A stretch of DNA of 64,000 nucleotides, taken from assembly GCA_013400975.1 (NCBI GenBank), contig WBMZ01010838.1, positions 247,034 to 311,033 of the forward strand, given 5' to 3'. The notes beneath the pieces were generated by a model. The model was given only the letters and a program-made list of their open reading frames with translations, was not told where the DNA came from and did not search any database. Below are positions 48,341-60,840 of the stretch, one piece after another. Both the position numbers and the translations under genes were made by a program. Numbering within the stretch: the first letter of the stretch is position 1; each line of letters starts with the position of its first letter. The DNA is from Atrichornis clamosus (Eukaryota; Chordata; Aves; Passeriformes; Menuridae).

Positions 48341-51300
48341 AGGAATTGTGCAATAAGAGATATTATTTGGTTTGGCCATGATAGCAAATAGCCAGCAATA
48401 AGAGAGAGCTCTCCCAGTTCCTTGCGGACGCTTGACTCGGCAGCTCACTCTGATCTGGAAACCAAAGGTGAATTCCTCAGCACCATAACAGACACAAAAA
48501 GTGCCAATAACTCTGGGAGGAGCTCAGGCATACCTTGTCAGAAGGCGCTGCACACCACAAGAGCAAAGACCAGATTTGGTTCGTAACTCACGTTCCTATT
48601 GTTTTGAGTACAGGGAAGGGAGGCTTGCTTTGCGTGTTTTCTTTCATTGTTTGAAGAGAAGAACTGCCCTGTCCTTATAAGGACAGAAGGAATGTGCATA
48701 ATTAGTCCAAGGCTAGAGAACAGAGACATTCAAAATGAACATTTGTTATTGATTTCCCAGGCTGCAGTGGAACTGAGAATATCATGAGAGGAAAAGATAT
48801 GTAATTAAATGTGATTTGTTCGAATGCTGCCAAGCTAGGTCATTGCATATGTATCATTCGACTGCACTGCTTCAACATAAAGCACAGAGTCCCTCTCCCT
48901 GGCAAAAAATCCTTTGATTAACCAGCCTCCCTTCATTGGTGGAAGGGGCCAGCCCTTTTGTTGTCTTGCTGCCGGCAGTGTTGCTTGTGCTATTTCTTTA
49001 AGACTCTTCATCAGATGTGGTTTGTCAGGAACATGCCTAGACTGTAAGTCAGAACAGAGCTCATTTTCTTTGATGTGCATTTGTAATGTGCCTGCTCCAA
49101 AAGGAGGGGAATGAAAACTTTGGTCGTACTGTTAATCTGCAGGAACTACATTTTAAGCAACTGTATGTGAATAGACTGCACATACTGTAGTGTCGGCTGC
49201 TCCTTTCAAACAGAACTTTATCAATAATTGGTGCCAACACAAGAACATATGTCAAACACTTAACCACAACCCATCTAGCAGGAATGTGTTTAGTCCAGAT
49301 CTTCTGCTGTAGGAAGACCTTTTATTTTCTGTTTAGGACCTGAATTTTTCCCAAACAACACATACATCTGCTTTAACCTCATTTATTGCCGTGCTGTGCT
49401 TAAGAGTAGCATAGATAGGATCAGTTTGACAACTGGCTCCAGTGTTACAGGTTTTATACTCAAGGCTTTTACCCTTGAGCAAGTGTTTTGCATACCAAAA
49501 AAATCTGAAAGTGAAAGGGTTACACTTCCTTGAAGGTCCACTTGAATGACTGTGAGAAGACAGCCAAAATGGTAATCAGATCCCTATGAGATCATATTGA
49601 AAGCAGCCATGCCTATTGCACAGAGTCTTCTGATGTTACAGGGGTCTGTAAAACATTTAATCACTGGAGTTTCAATAAGTTGAGATTTGTTGTGAGTACT
49701 GTCGAGAGCACTCGTCTTAGATAAAATGCTGCCTGGTAATGCTCTTACAGCTACATGAGCCAGAATGCAATCGAATATCCATGGTGATTTAGCCTCGCAC
49801 CGTCATCCCAGAGAAGGGGTTGCAGGATTTTCACAGCTACATAGCAGTGGATTAATATAACTATTCATTACAATTCATGGGAGGCCTGATCCAGCTTCTG
49901 TCAGTAGAAGGAGAGATGCCATTTGATTTTACTGCGAGTTTGGACGGGGTTTTGTGTGTCTAATCCTGTAACTGCCCTCCACTACCACAGAAGCTTCTCC
50001 AGAGTTCTCTATTACTCTGCTGCCCAGGTGGGACCTCTACAGCTGCTGGTCTGCTCTTATTATTCAATGGAGCCCAAGTGATCCTAATTCTGTCAGGCAG
50101 CTAAACCTTGTATACCTTGCTTTTATTTTATTCAAGCCTGTGGAGTTCTGACTGACCTAAAATTTAAATTTGGTATAAACCCTGTTGATGCCTCTCCAAA
50201 AGAAATGAGTAAGTGGGATTGTGAAGATGGCTCTGCAAAAACTGACCGATGTGACCGTGTTTGGATGAAACCCAAGTAGCTTCACTCGCAATGTGCCGTC
50301 TCCTCTGGCTCAAAGCATGCAGGGAGCCAACAGGCAATCCTTGTTAGCCTATCTTCATGAAACAGCAAGCAGTCATTATCCACTCAAGCGTGCACTAAAT
50401 AAACCTTTTATGAAGACTATATTTTGAGAAAGCCCTTCTCCACCAATGGTATGGTTTACCATTGCTTGCTTTGCAAGATGCAGAAACCAAGCTAAAATTG
50501 AACCAAGATTAAAGAGCAAGTCTCTCACACAGGTGAATCCAAATGACCCCTTCTAGTTCCTTGCAAAGATCCAAACCTGTAAACTGTCAATGGAACTTGA
50601 AATATCGAAGAAATCTGAAAGGTAGTTTATGCCTCTCAAGTGGTTGAAACAAAACAAACACCTGAGCCCATTTTATGGTACAGCTTCTGTCTTGCTACAA
50701 CTACCGAGCAGCAAAATGAGCAAGTCTGCAGATACCAAGGCTAAAAGATTGTTCAGTATATGGTTACATTGTGTCCTTTCTGCCAATACTATCAAAATAC
50801 ACATTATAAGAAAAAAAACCCCAAACCTACCTGTGCTGCTACAGCCAGCCAAATTAAGAGGATGCCTCTGACCAAAGAGCATTGAGTTTTCAGATGTGGC
50901 TCCTGAAATATGCCAGGTTTGAAAAAGGGAAGCCTCAGAGCATCAGTCCTTTCCCCTTGGCTGACAGGCACTTGCAGAAGAATAGAAGAGGTTCTCCAGC
51001 AGATATTTTGAGTGTCAGGGAAAAAAACACCTCATGAATTAATGTGGATTTTGAGGAGAATGATATTGCCTAAAAATACCATTGTTAGTACAGGCTTTTT
51101 TGACAGACTTGGCAGGTTTCTACAGCACCTTCTGACTATATGAAGTTGTGTGTGTGACTTAACCTTTTTATTTCTGCCTTTTGGAGTTTAGTTCTGTCAC
51201 AGTTGCCCTCTGCATTCAACTCCTCTGAACACTCAGCGTCCCTGACACTCATTGTTATTCTGCTCTCTGCTTTCAACTATATTCCAATGAGATTCTCTCC

Positions 51301-52362
51301 TTGTCAAAGCACTGACTCAGTCTACCTTAGAGAACTGTCTGTTGATCTCTAAGGCACATGTGTATCTTTCTAGTTTTGCTATTATTAACGGGCCAAGAGT
51401 GTCAGGATTAAAATGTTTAACAGAAAAAAGTATACTCGATGTTATTTATATCACTTCCAGTAATAGAAATTTCACAACATTTTAGTGTTTTGCTATGCTT
51501 GAAGGTTGAACATTATCAAGAACTGTTTGTCAGCATCACATTCACTTCCTTCCCTCACGCTTTGCTGCAAGTGCCCAAGTCCTAAACTACGGCCCCTTTT
51601 TCAGGCTGCCTATCAGATGTTGTTGAAAAGAACTGTTTGGAGGCATAAGGATTAGCCAGGTGAAATCCCGTGTGATCCCTTTGTTTCCCAGGCCAAACAC
51701 TGAAAAGCACACCATCTATAAGCCATATTTATCCCCCTTTTTTCTTGAGCCCGAAATAAGGCCTGGTCAAATCATTCTCATTAAGAGAATTCATTCTCAT
51801 AAATATTCCCATTAAGCATTAGCCTATTCTTAAGGATATAGTTGTCAGTATCAAAGCTGCAAGAAGCCCTTTTTAGTTTTGTAAAAGCTGTGTAGCAACA
51901 GACTAGAGATGGGAAAGTAAAGGAAGTGGATTAAATTTTCAAGCAGCTTTTTGCCAGTTTAAGATGCCCACATCCTGTCACAAACTACACCCTTGTCTGC
52001 AGCAGCAGCAGTCACTTCTCTACCATTTTTGATGTGTTCAGACTAGGGAAATTCCCCAGCCTGAAAGGGCCTTATTTCTACGCATGGTTTCAGCCAGCCC
52101 CAGGACTTTCTGAGCTGCAGCTAACAGGGACTGCAGCATCCTGAGGCCAGGCTGCACCTTCTGCTGCTCCTGCACTCCTTGCAGCACTGCCAGCACCCTC
52201 TGACACCCCAGTATCTTGCTTGAACACACTCAGTAGCTCCCCAAGAGAAAGAGCAAGGTCCCCCTCCTTTCCTGCAATCCCACCTCGTACTAGAGGACTA
52301 AGCCACAGCCACAAACAAGAGTAGAGGACTAAATACTGTGCAGTCAGTAAGAGCAAAAAGAA
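48341..52362. other. Intergenic, no gene seen
   Basis: No exon or RNA gene was recognised. Short frames on both strands near 48835-49267 and 50629-50882 are mutually overlapping and unrecognised. Confidence 0.5.
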
Positions 52363-55300
52363 TCACCAGAATCACCCAGCACAAGAGACTGGGAGGTTTG
52401 GAAAGGACAGGACCACCTGTTTGCTACATGCCTCAAGGCAGTCTCTGGTGTTGAGAAGCCTTGGGAAGAAACATCTCAGTGCTCAGGAGTTTATCCCATC
52501 CCTTAAACACGTGCAGCACTGGCTGCTGTCAGAACTGCTAAGCTGAAGCACCTGCCAGCATTGCCTATTTTGGTAATATTTGGTAGTGCAGATTTGGGAC
52601 TTTTACAATGCATCATGATCTCTGGAAATTTCTTAAATAAACCCATTCATTACTAACCAAATTAACTGATCTCATGTAGCTGTAAATTCTGGTTAAGAAA
52701 ACTGGTCCATTTCCCCCACACTGGCTGATAACAAGCATTACACAGCACTTCTGCAATTTAAGAAGAAAACCCATTCACTTGTCATTAAAGACTTAAGAAA
52801 TGCTATTGCACTTTAAACTATTACACCCATCAAGCTAAAAATATCATCTGCACACTCATCTCCTTACCTGAGAAGCTCAGAAGTATAAATTAGACACGTG
52901 AACTCCTTCAGCAATGAGTGAACAAGGAAGACATTAAAAAAACCCCCCCCAAAACTCCCCAGTCTACTGCAAAGGGCCAGTACTGCAAATTAGAGCTGAC
53001 ACTCTTAAAGCTAATTGAGGTATTACTATATAAAAAAAAAATTATTAAGGACTTAGCTGCATCTAACAAAATACATAATAATTTAAGCTCTTACTGTAAA
53101 AAGATAGCAGTCATTTATTTGATTCATCAACAGCACAGCAACCTTGACAATGTGTTTTCTATGTTCCAGTGAGGCCTGGCATCTTACATCTCCTGTGCAT
53201 GAAGATGTAGCTTTGTTGATCCATAATTCTCTCAAGGAGTCAGTTGCTTGTGGATTGCAGGTAAACAATTTTGGGTTGAGCACTTACATCTCAAAGACTG
53301 AAAAACAGGACTGTTAAAAAAGATTAAACCAGGAACACCTGAGAAAGAAACGTCACACTAAAGAAAGTGCGTGTGTATCTCATCAAAACTTAATTACTGG
53401 TGATCAGGAATGAAGTAACCATTAATGACACAACCTTCTGAAAACTCAAGGTTTCATCTGAGAGATCAAGTCTGGAATTAAAACAGAGTTAAATTTAAAT
53501 TCCAGAGTTCACTGGATGCTGTATGGAATAAAAGAAAATTTGTAGTCTGCCCTATGCTTCTAATTGAAGCAGCTTAGGAATGCAAACTTAGAGCTGACTG
53601 TTACACTTAGAAGAAAGAGCATTTCTCCACATTGAGCGTTTTTATCTTTCAGTCTCTATCTGAGCATCATTATAAGAAAACAATTCAAGCCTGTCGCAGC
53701 CCCTCAAGCTTATAGCCTGCTGCAAAACCACAGTTGAGCCAAGTCTTTTTCTCTTGGAACTTTCTAGAGCAGCTCATGGGATTACTGCCCCAAAGTGTCC
53801 CTCCTGCCTCCTGTTGCAGCATAAGAGACTTTGAAACACCACAAATTCTTTTTCCACATGGAAGATGATTTTCAGATTAATTTTTTTCATCGTGTTTATC
53901 CTTAAAGTAGTTTTCTACTCAGAACTCTGAGAAAAAAAGAAGGGGGGAGCCAGGGGGGCATTCTGGCTCATATGCAGTCTACATCAAAAGTTACCAGGGC
54001 TACAAACCAGTTAGGAAGCAAGCTGACAGACCTAACCAAGAGACTGCTGGGCCCCCTGAAGGAAAAAAGAAATGACTGAAAGACATCAGAGGAGGAAAAA
54101 TAAAAAATTAAAGTTCATGCTGTTGTGCTAAGCTGGTCAGAGCATGCCCACTTCATCCTATTTAGGGTGAAAATGTCTAATATTATATTAGACTGGGGAA
54201 AAAAAAAAAGTCAAGAAACTAAATTCAAAAGTTCTGACCATTTTTCATGCTTTTCCCCCTGACATTTGGTGCTGCGGAGGGCCCCCCTTGCAGCCATGGG
54301 GAGCCACAGTCACTCCTGGGTTATGGAATGGCTGCCGGGAGGGCGGCACCAGCAGAGCTTGGGGTGTGAGGGATGCCTTGGCAGCCACAGCCAGCGACGA
54401 CAAATCAAGTGGTTATTTTCATCAAAGTGATAGAAACAGAGTTGATCAAAACAAGCAGAAGGCACTGTTCTGTTTGGTCTGTACACTTTGTACACTGCCA
54501 CTTGGGGACTTAATTAGCCCACATGCTTCATGTTTCTATCTTTAGTCTGATGGCATACAGCTGTTCTTTTCAGCATCGCTGCCTACTGCCCTTTCCCTGC
54601 TGTTGGGGTACGCTTGTAAATAGGAGAGATGGGATTGCCTCAAGTTTAACCCTCTGCCAGCCCTTGCTGATTGACTGAAACAGAACATTTTGACCCAAAT
54701 CATGAGGTAGTGTTTCATTACTTCATGGGAGTTTTGCCACGTGGCCAGGGATGGGGAGGAATCCCACAGTCTCACAGTGCAGAGATCCCATCACAAGGCC
54801 ACCCTCCAGAGCCAAAATGCTGAAAAAATAAAAAGTGAACCCTTTTGAGGATAATCTTACTTGTTGGGGCAAGGGGAAGCATTTTTGAGTCACCGTCAGC
54901 ATGAGGGGAGGAGGCAGAGCTGGTCCTGCTTCCCACCTCAGCTGAGGTGGGTTTGGGGCAGAAGAACAAGCCCTGGACATGAAGTATGAAGGGACATTGA
55001 TTATTTCAGAGTACTGAGGTCCGGCACTTTCATCAGGAGATCTTCTGTCATGACAGACAGTGACTAAGAATGTACAATCCTTTAGGAATAAAAAAACTGC
55101 TCCAGGTTGTGATGGTCTGTTTATACTGAAATGCAGGAAAAAAACATCTACTGAAGATGCCCAGCTGGACAATGAAGCCAAAATTGGGAAAAGACTCAGG
55201 AACGAGGCGTGAGCTCCCACTCCTGGTTGCCTCTGTGTTCAGCATCAGGATAAGCCTCAGCACCCCTATTTACAGCACAGGAGGGAGGACAAAGCTGGCT

Positions 55301-57812
55301 TTGTAGTCCGAATCTGCCCAGGGAGGAAGGGAATGCCCCTGTGCACTACATCTAATAAATGAAGGTCTTCAGAACCCCTTCTCTGATGTCATTTCTTGCA
55401 CAGGGTGTCACAGCCTTGGCCTTTCAGCAGGGACATTCATATCTTCCAGCTGGAATGCAGCCGGCATCCCCAAGCCTGGCTATGACCCCCCAGCTCAGAG
55501 AGCAACTAATTTTTCTGAGCAGTTAAGAAGTTACACATTCATCTACTCCCAGCATTTAACCATATCAGTCCCCTCCACCTCCCGCCTCCTCCCCATTAGT
55601 TTTTGTCTCTTGTAATCATTTTTTTCTCATATCCTAGAAATCCGTGCTTCACTACCTTGACAGTGATGTTAATGTCAGGTGCTGCATATCATGCCACACT
55701 CATGAGTTTTACATTACTACGACATGGCAGACTTTGATACAATTACAGCTTGGCTATATATCTTAATTTATGTTCCAATATTGCTGTAGTGATATCAGAG
55801 ACAAATGTTTAATTCACAGAAACTCAGTTTCAAACTACAGTCCCTGAATGCAAACAGCAGACTTCAATATTTTTTCATCAATTTCTTAGTTCATAAAAAT
55901 CAATTTTTGTAGAGTTTTTACACTGTACATAAAAGACTGTGGCATCAATTAGCCTTAATTCTTTTTTTTTTCTTTTTTGGAAACCTCTTTGTAGGAAAAT
56001 CTCATATTTCAGCAATTTGCATTATCCACACAATCTGCTTTGAAGTTCTAAGTTATGGTAAGAAAAGGATCCACTTATCTGCACATAAAAAATGTTCAAA
56101 GCTTATAAATTCCCTGAAACAGATGTACATTATCATTGGATTTGCCTTTCTCTCTTTGCTGTTGCATGGCTAATAGAGTTTCATGTGCCCCCTCACATCC
56201 TCCCCATTTAGCATCTTTTCTCTACAGAAGCATGCACCCTACTGTGCCAATCCACACTTCAAAGATTTCTGTCTATCTATTAGAAACAAAGCACAAAGTG
56301 AGAACATATGGCCCCTTTTAAATTTCCCACATTTAAGTCAATATCGTTTCTTTTCTCCTTTGGCAAAGAAACATAATAAGGTTTATCTTCTCCCTTCCTA
56401 AATCTGCTGGCTCTCTCAAACTGCTTGTGCCAATTCAGCAGTTACTCTGCAGTATCAGACTTGGCAGCACATATGAAAACAAAATCTCTAATTTTTTTAA
56501 TTGCTTTTATTTCTTCAGATCAAGAAGATGCATTTAAATGATGAAAAGGACAAAATGTAACTGCACACTTTCAGATAAGTGGATTTTAAACCCATGAAAG
56601 GGCACAACAGAAAGTCAACAGCAAAAAACTGTCTTGTTCTTTTCATGGTGACATCTTTCCAAGCAGACTAAAGGGATGGAAGAGTATTCTGGAATCTAAG
56701 GCCTTATTGCACCTGCTTGTCACATGTCCCAGAGCATCCGCAGGCTGCCAGCGTACCGGGGCCGAGGGGGTCATTAGACACTACGAGACATCGATACCCC
56801 TCTTGAGGAAAAGGAACAGTGACTTGTCTCAGAATCACTCTGGCTTCTCAGTTTTCTCTGTTGGTGTTACAGACATAGCGAACATACCTCTGGTGTGCCA
56901 GGAAGCAGAAATTTTGGGTCATTCATCTGGAGTGACTCCATCCTGCAGATCCCTGGGGAGGTGGACATGCAGGACACTCAGGGTGAGATCTGCTCCTCAG
57001 TGGATTTGCTTTACAGTTGTGGGCTATAGAAGCAGCATCTATATGAACAAAGGCTCCAAGTAAAACAAACTTCATTAACTATTGTCAGAAAGACCAGCAG
57101 ACACATAATATCGCGTGAATGCTGAATTTCTGATTCAATTACAGGGAAATGGGTTGCTGTGTTGATGTTTTAAGCAGAGTAACGTGTGAAAGTCTTACCC
57201 TGCTCCTTTGACTTGCTCTTTTAATTCACAGTTACCAGTTAAAATGAGTCCATGTTTCAGACTCCTAAGATGTCAAGATTGTAATCTTTAAATGAATTGA
57301 TTTTAGCATCTATTTATTAGACCAAGGAAGTTCTAATAAAAACCTATCCCTAACCAGTGCAAGCTGTGAGTTTCCCAGGTCCTTGATTCCAAGACAGTGT
57401 AAACTGAAGCACTTCTGTAGATCCAGTAAAGCCTCACAAAGTTTCCAGAGAACCCTACGGAAGTCACATGCACAGAGCCCTGGCAGGTTATGGCCCTAGC
57501 AGATGGCACGCTCAAACAGCAAGTTGTGATTACAGACATCAAAAGCAAAAAATATTTCCCAAAAAGGCTGTAAAGAGACAGGAGGAATGCAGGGCCCACA
57601 GTGCTGCTGCCTTATTGCTTCCCTTCATACTTTTGCACTTACTGGAAACTCTAAGTCTCTTTAATTGAGCTTTTCCTCCCCTCCACTCCTCGCAGTGTGA
57701 GAGGGTTAATTGCTTTTGACAATTTTTGAACTCCTGCTTCCCAATGGCACTGTTGAGTATGCAGAGATGCTGTGTGCACACAGCACACAGGAGTCCCCCA
57801 GCACTCGGAGCA
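52363..57812. other. Intergenic, no gene seen, possible CR1 trace at the left end
   Basis: AGAATCACCAGAATCACCCA at 52363-52382, followed by GGAGGTTTGGAAAGGAC, weakly recalls a CR1 3' end in the same orientation as the 27.6-kb copy. A mixed A/C run lies near 52936-52954. A GC-richer patch spans 54270-54400. The 165-codon minus frame at 54723-55220 is unrecognised. Confidence 0.4.
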
Positions 57813-57876
57813 GGGATGAGAACAGCTCCAGACCTCCCAGTCATGGGATGAGAATAGCTCCAGACCTCCCAGCCAT
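57813..57876. repeat. Tandem duplication, two 32-bp units
   Basis: The unit beginning GGGATGAGAACAGCTCC occurs at 57813-57844 and again at 57845-57876, with two base differences. This is a simple recent local duplication. Confidence 0.9.
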
Positions 57877-60371
57877 GGGTATCTATAAAGCACCGTATCT
57901 ATGGCTTTAAAAATCAGCACTGGCCAAGTGAGACCTTAATGCTAATTGCCATAGCAATTCAGTGTTTATCTTAGTTGAACCAGCGTTACCAGTCATGGTT
58001 GTTAACAACCTCAAGTGGCACTTTATTCATCTATCAACAGTCTTATCCTGTGAACAAGCAAGCAAAGAACTATAAACACCCACTCCAAAGTCACTTTGTA
58101 TGTTTAAGCTGAAGCCCATAGAAAAAAGGCTATTCACAGAACCAGTCAGAACAGACAAAATACAACCTCCAAACCAACATTTTAATCTACAAAGTTTTAT
58201 TTGTCTTTTTAAACTTGTAAACCATAAAAAGAGCTTATCAAATATCTGAAGTTAGTACAAGAAAAAATGATGACTCAAATAGCAAACTGCATTTGTAAGG
58301 TCCAAATTCCAAGACATGCATGGGGCTCTTCTGGCTTCCATTTATGAAACTGAAAACAAATTTGGCCCAGTTTGTTAGGTGTTTTATTAGAAAGCTCACA
58401 AAGCCTCAGCGTGCTATACTTTGTGAATAGAACAGAATGGGAAGGATTAAGTGCAAGAATAAGCACTCAGCACCAGAAGGATCTGAACCCCATGTCTTCA
58501 CCCACAAAATTCAATACCGGAGGAGTACATCTCTTAGCTGGTAGTAATTACAGGCAGCTTTGCCTCTGTGGACTAGGCACTCAAAGGAAGACAAAAACTC
58601 CACTTCACAGAAATGTCCTAAAAACCAGAAAGCACAGTGCACACCATTACCAGTATGCCTGATATTGTTAATGTTTGCCCATTGCCAAATTTGTGAAGCC
58701 CATTAACATTACATCTTCAACATTCTTAAAAAACTTCAAGAACTTCCTACTTACTCTCAGACCCCAAAATACTGGCCTGGTGAGACAACCAACACGCCCA
58801 GTCTGCCATTCCGTGTGATATAGATTATTCTCTGTATCAGTAGATTTCACAGGCATAGTTAGTGCTTAGTGTTTATAAAAATCAGGACAGATACCGAAGC
58901 TTTGGGTAACATTTGACCAACTTAAGTGTGTTTGCAATCAAAGAGAAAAAAAACTGATGTCACTATTCAAAACATGTTGCAAAGAATATTCAAAACATCT
59001 GTAGAAACACCTCTGCTTCTAAAAACATTTCCCTCAGCTTGGACAGGGACTCGGGAAACCGGGGCATTGTTTCTTATTCTGCCACAGTCCCACTGATCAT
59101 CTGCAACTTTCCTTCCTTGTGCCTCCCCCTGCACGCTGGAGATTCACCTCTTTTAGAAAATCTTTCAAGTTTTCCCAGTGAAAAGCATTCTGTGAACTAC
59201 TGTTACTGTTTTATGAGCAATAAATGTACCATAAGAGATTCAAAAAAGTAACATGAACACAGCTTCTCCATACAGCATTTTCCTGCCTCTCGCGTGTCTC
59301 CCCCAGCCCCACTGTTGGACAGTTCTGTGCTATCCCTACACTTCTCAAGTCTTTCCCTTCTTCCCTTGCCAGTCTTTCTTCACAACCCTAACCCTCACAG
59401 TAATCTGCCTGAATAGTCCTTATGTCCTGCTAGTTTAAAACAAAGAAATTAGAAGACAATCCATATGATTGCTATCATTTTAGCTCATTTAGGATTGAAT
59501 TATCTAGAAATATATAGAAATATAAAAGTAAATTAAAGCATTGAAAACCTCATTATTTAATAACTATAACTCAAGCTTCAAATAAAATGCATTTCAATGC
59601 ATTTTGAATAATTTCAATATAAAATTATTTGCTTTTCTATACCTGTTTCTTCTAGACCATCTTGAGCACATTTTAAATGTGCACAGAACAAAAAAAAAAT
59701 CCCAAAACAGACCCTTCCAAATCAAATCAACTCAATATCTGTTCAAATATGCAAAGAAAATACATTATTATGTCATAATTGAGACTGGTTTTGCTGTTAA
59801 GTGCATTAGGAAAGAAATCTTCTTCCAGAAGCTATTTACAAAACACATTAAGTTCAAGTTTTGTTTCATGGATTTTCAAACATGTTTCTGCTTGGTATAT
59901 TAAAAAAAAAAATCTGAAAACTAACAGGGTGTTGAATAAGACTTGGTTCCCAGCAAAGCCATGAATAAGTCATGTTTGAAAACATATTTTCAGATCTTGA
60001 TGAATTGCATCAAGGTAATTAAAGGTGAGACTTGATTAGCTGACATGTTTCCAAACATGAACATTCTTGCCTGTACTCCAGGCAAAAATTATGGTGAATG
60101 CTTTTGCAAATTTTCTAGCACGATGAATTTTTCTCAAGTATAATCTGGGCCCAAAGGGGCCCAACTTTCCTGTTAATTGGAATACAAATGAAATCTGTCA
60201 TGCAATAATTGAGGTACACAATGACATAAGGAGAAGAGTATGCACTTATCGTATCTCTGTATTTTTGTGGCAACTTGTAGGCCGTCGAGCACACACAGGG
60301 CTCATCCCTTTAGAAAAAAATCCCCTCTGTCAGAAATCCATCTTGTTCCAGTCGCTAACTTCTGCCAGAGG
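57877..60371. other. Intergenic, no gene seen
   Basis: It contains an RFX-like near-palindrome at 57944-57959 and a perfect 7-bp inverted repeat of GGGCCC type at 60146-60163. No exon or RNA gene was recognised. Confidence 0.5.
57944..57959. promoter_or_regulatory. Candidate RFX X-box-like site
   Basis: AATTGCCATAGCAATT is nearly self-complementary (14 of 16 positions) and resembles the X-box bound by RFX factors (GTNRCC then RGYAAC) with A/T changes at the outer bases. Motif evidence only. Confidence 0.3.
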
Positions 60372-60840
60372 AGACACACACACACATATATATAGACACA
60401 CACACAAATATATGTATATACACACACACAAATATATATATATACACACACACATATATATAGACACACACACAAATATATGTATATACACACACACAAA
60501 TATATATATATACACACACACATATATATAGACACACACACAAATATATGTATATACACACACACAAATATATATATATACACACACACATATATATAGA
60601 CACACACACAAATATATGTATATACACACACACAAATATATATATATACACACACACATATATATAGACACACACACAAATATATGTATATACACACACA
60701 CAAATATATATATATACACACACACATATATATAGACACACACACAAATATATGTATATACACACACACAAATATATATATATACACACACACATATATA
60801 TAGACACACACACAAATATATGTATACACACACACACATA
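60372..60840. repeat. 68-bp higher-order tandem array built from CA and TA dinucleotides
   Basis: Each unit contains (CA)n, TATATATAGACACACACACA, then AAATATATGTATATA, (CA)n and AAATATATATATATA. The single diagnostic G of TAGACAC recurs at 60395, 60463, 60531, 60599, 60667, 60735 and 60803, exactly 68 bases apart each time, so about seven units are present. The units are identical by eye except at the array edges. All three minus-strand frames are open for 160-177 codons because the TG/TA composition lacks stops. They are not genes. Confidence 0.95.

Noticed and set aside
54045..54062. GGGCCCCCTGAAGG as a minus-strand CTCF site
   Set aside because: Three mismatches at informative core positions.
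54723..55220. 165-codon minus-strand open frame
   Set aside because: No family resemblance, and other frames in the same stretch are also open.
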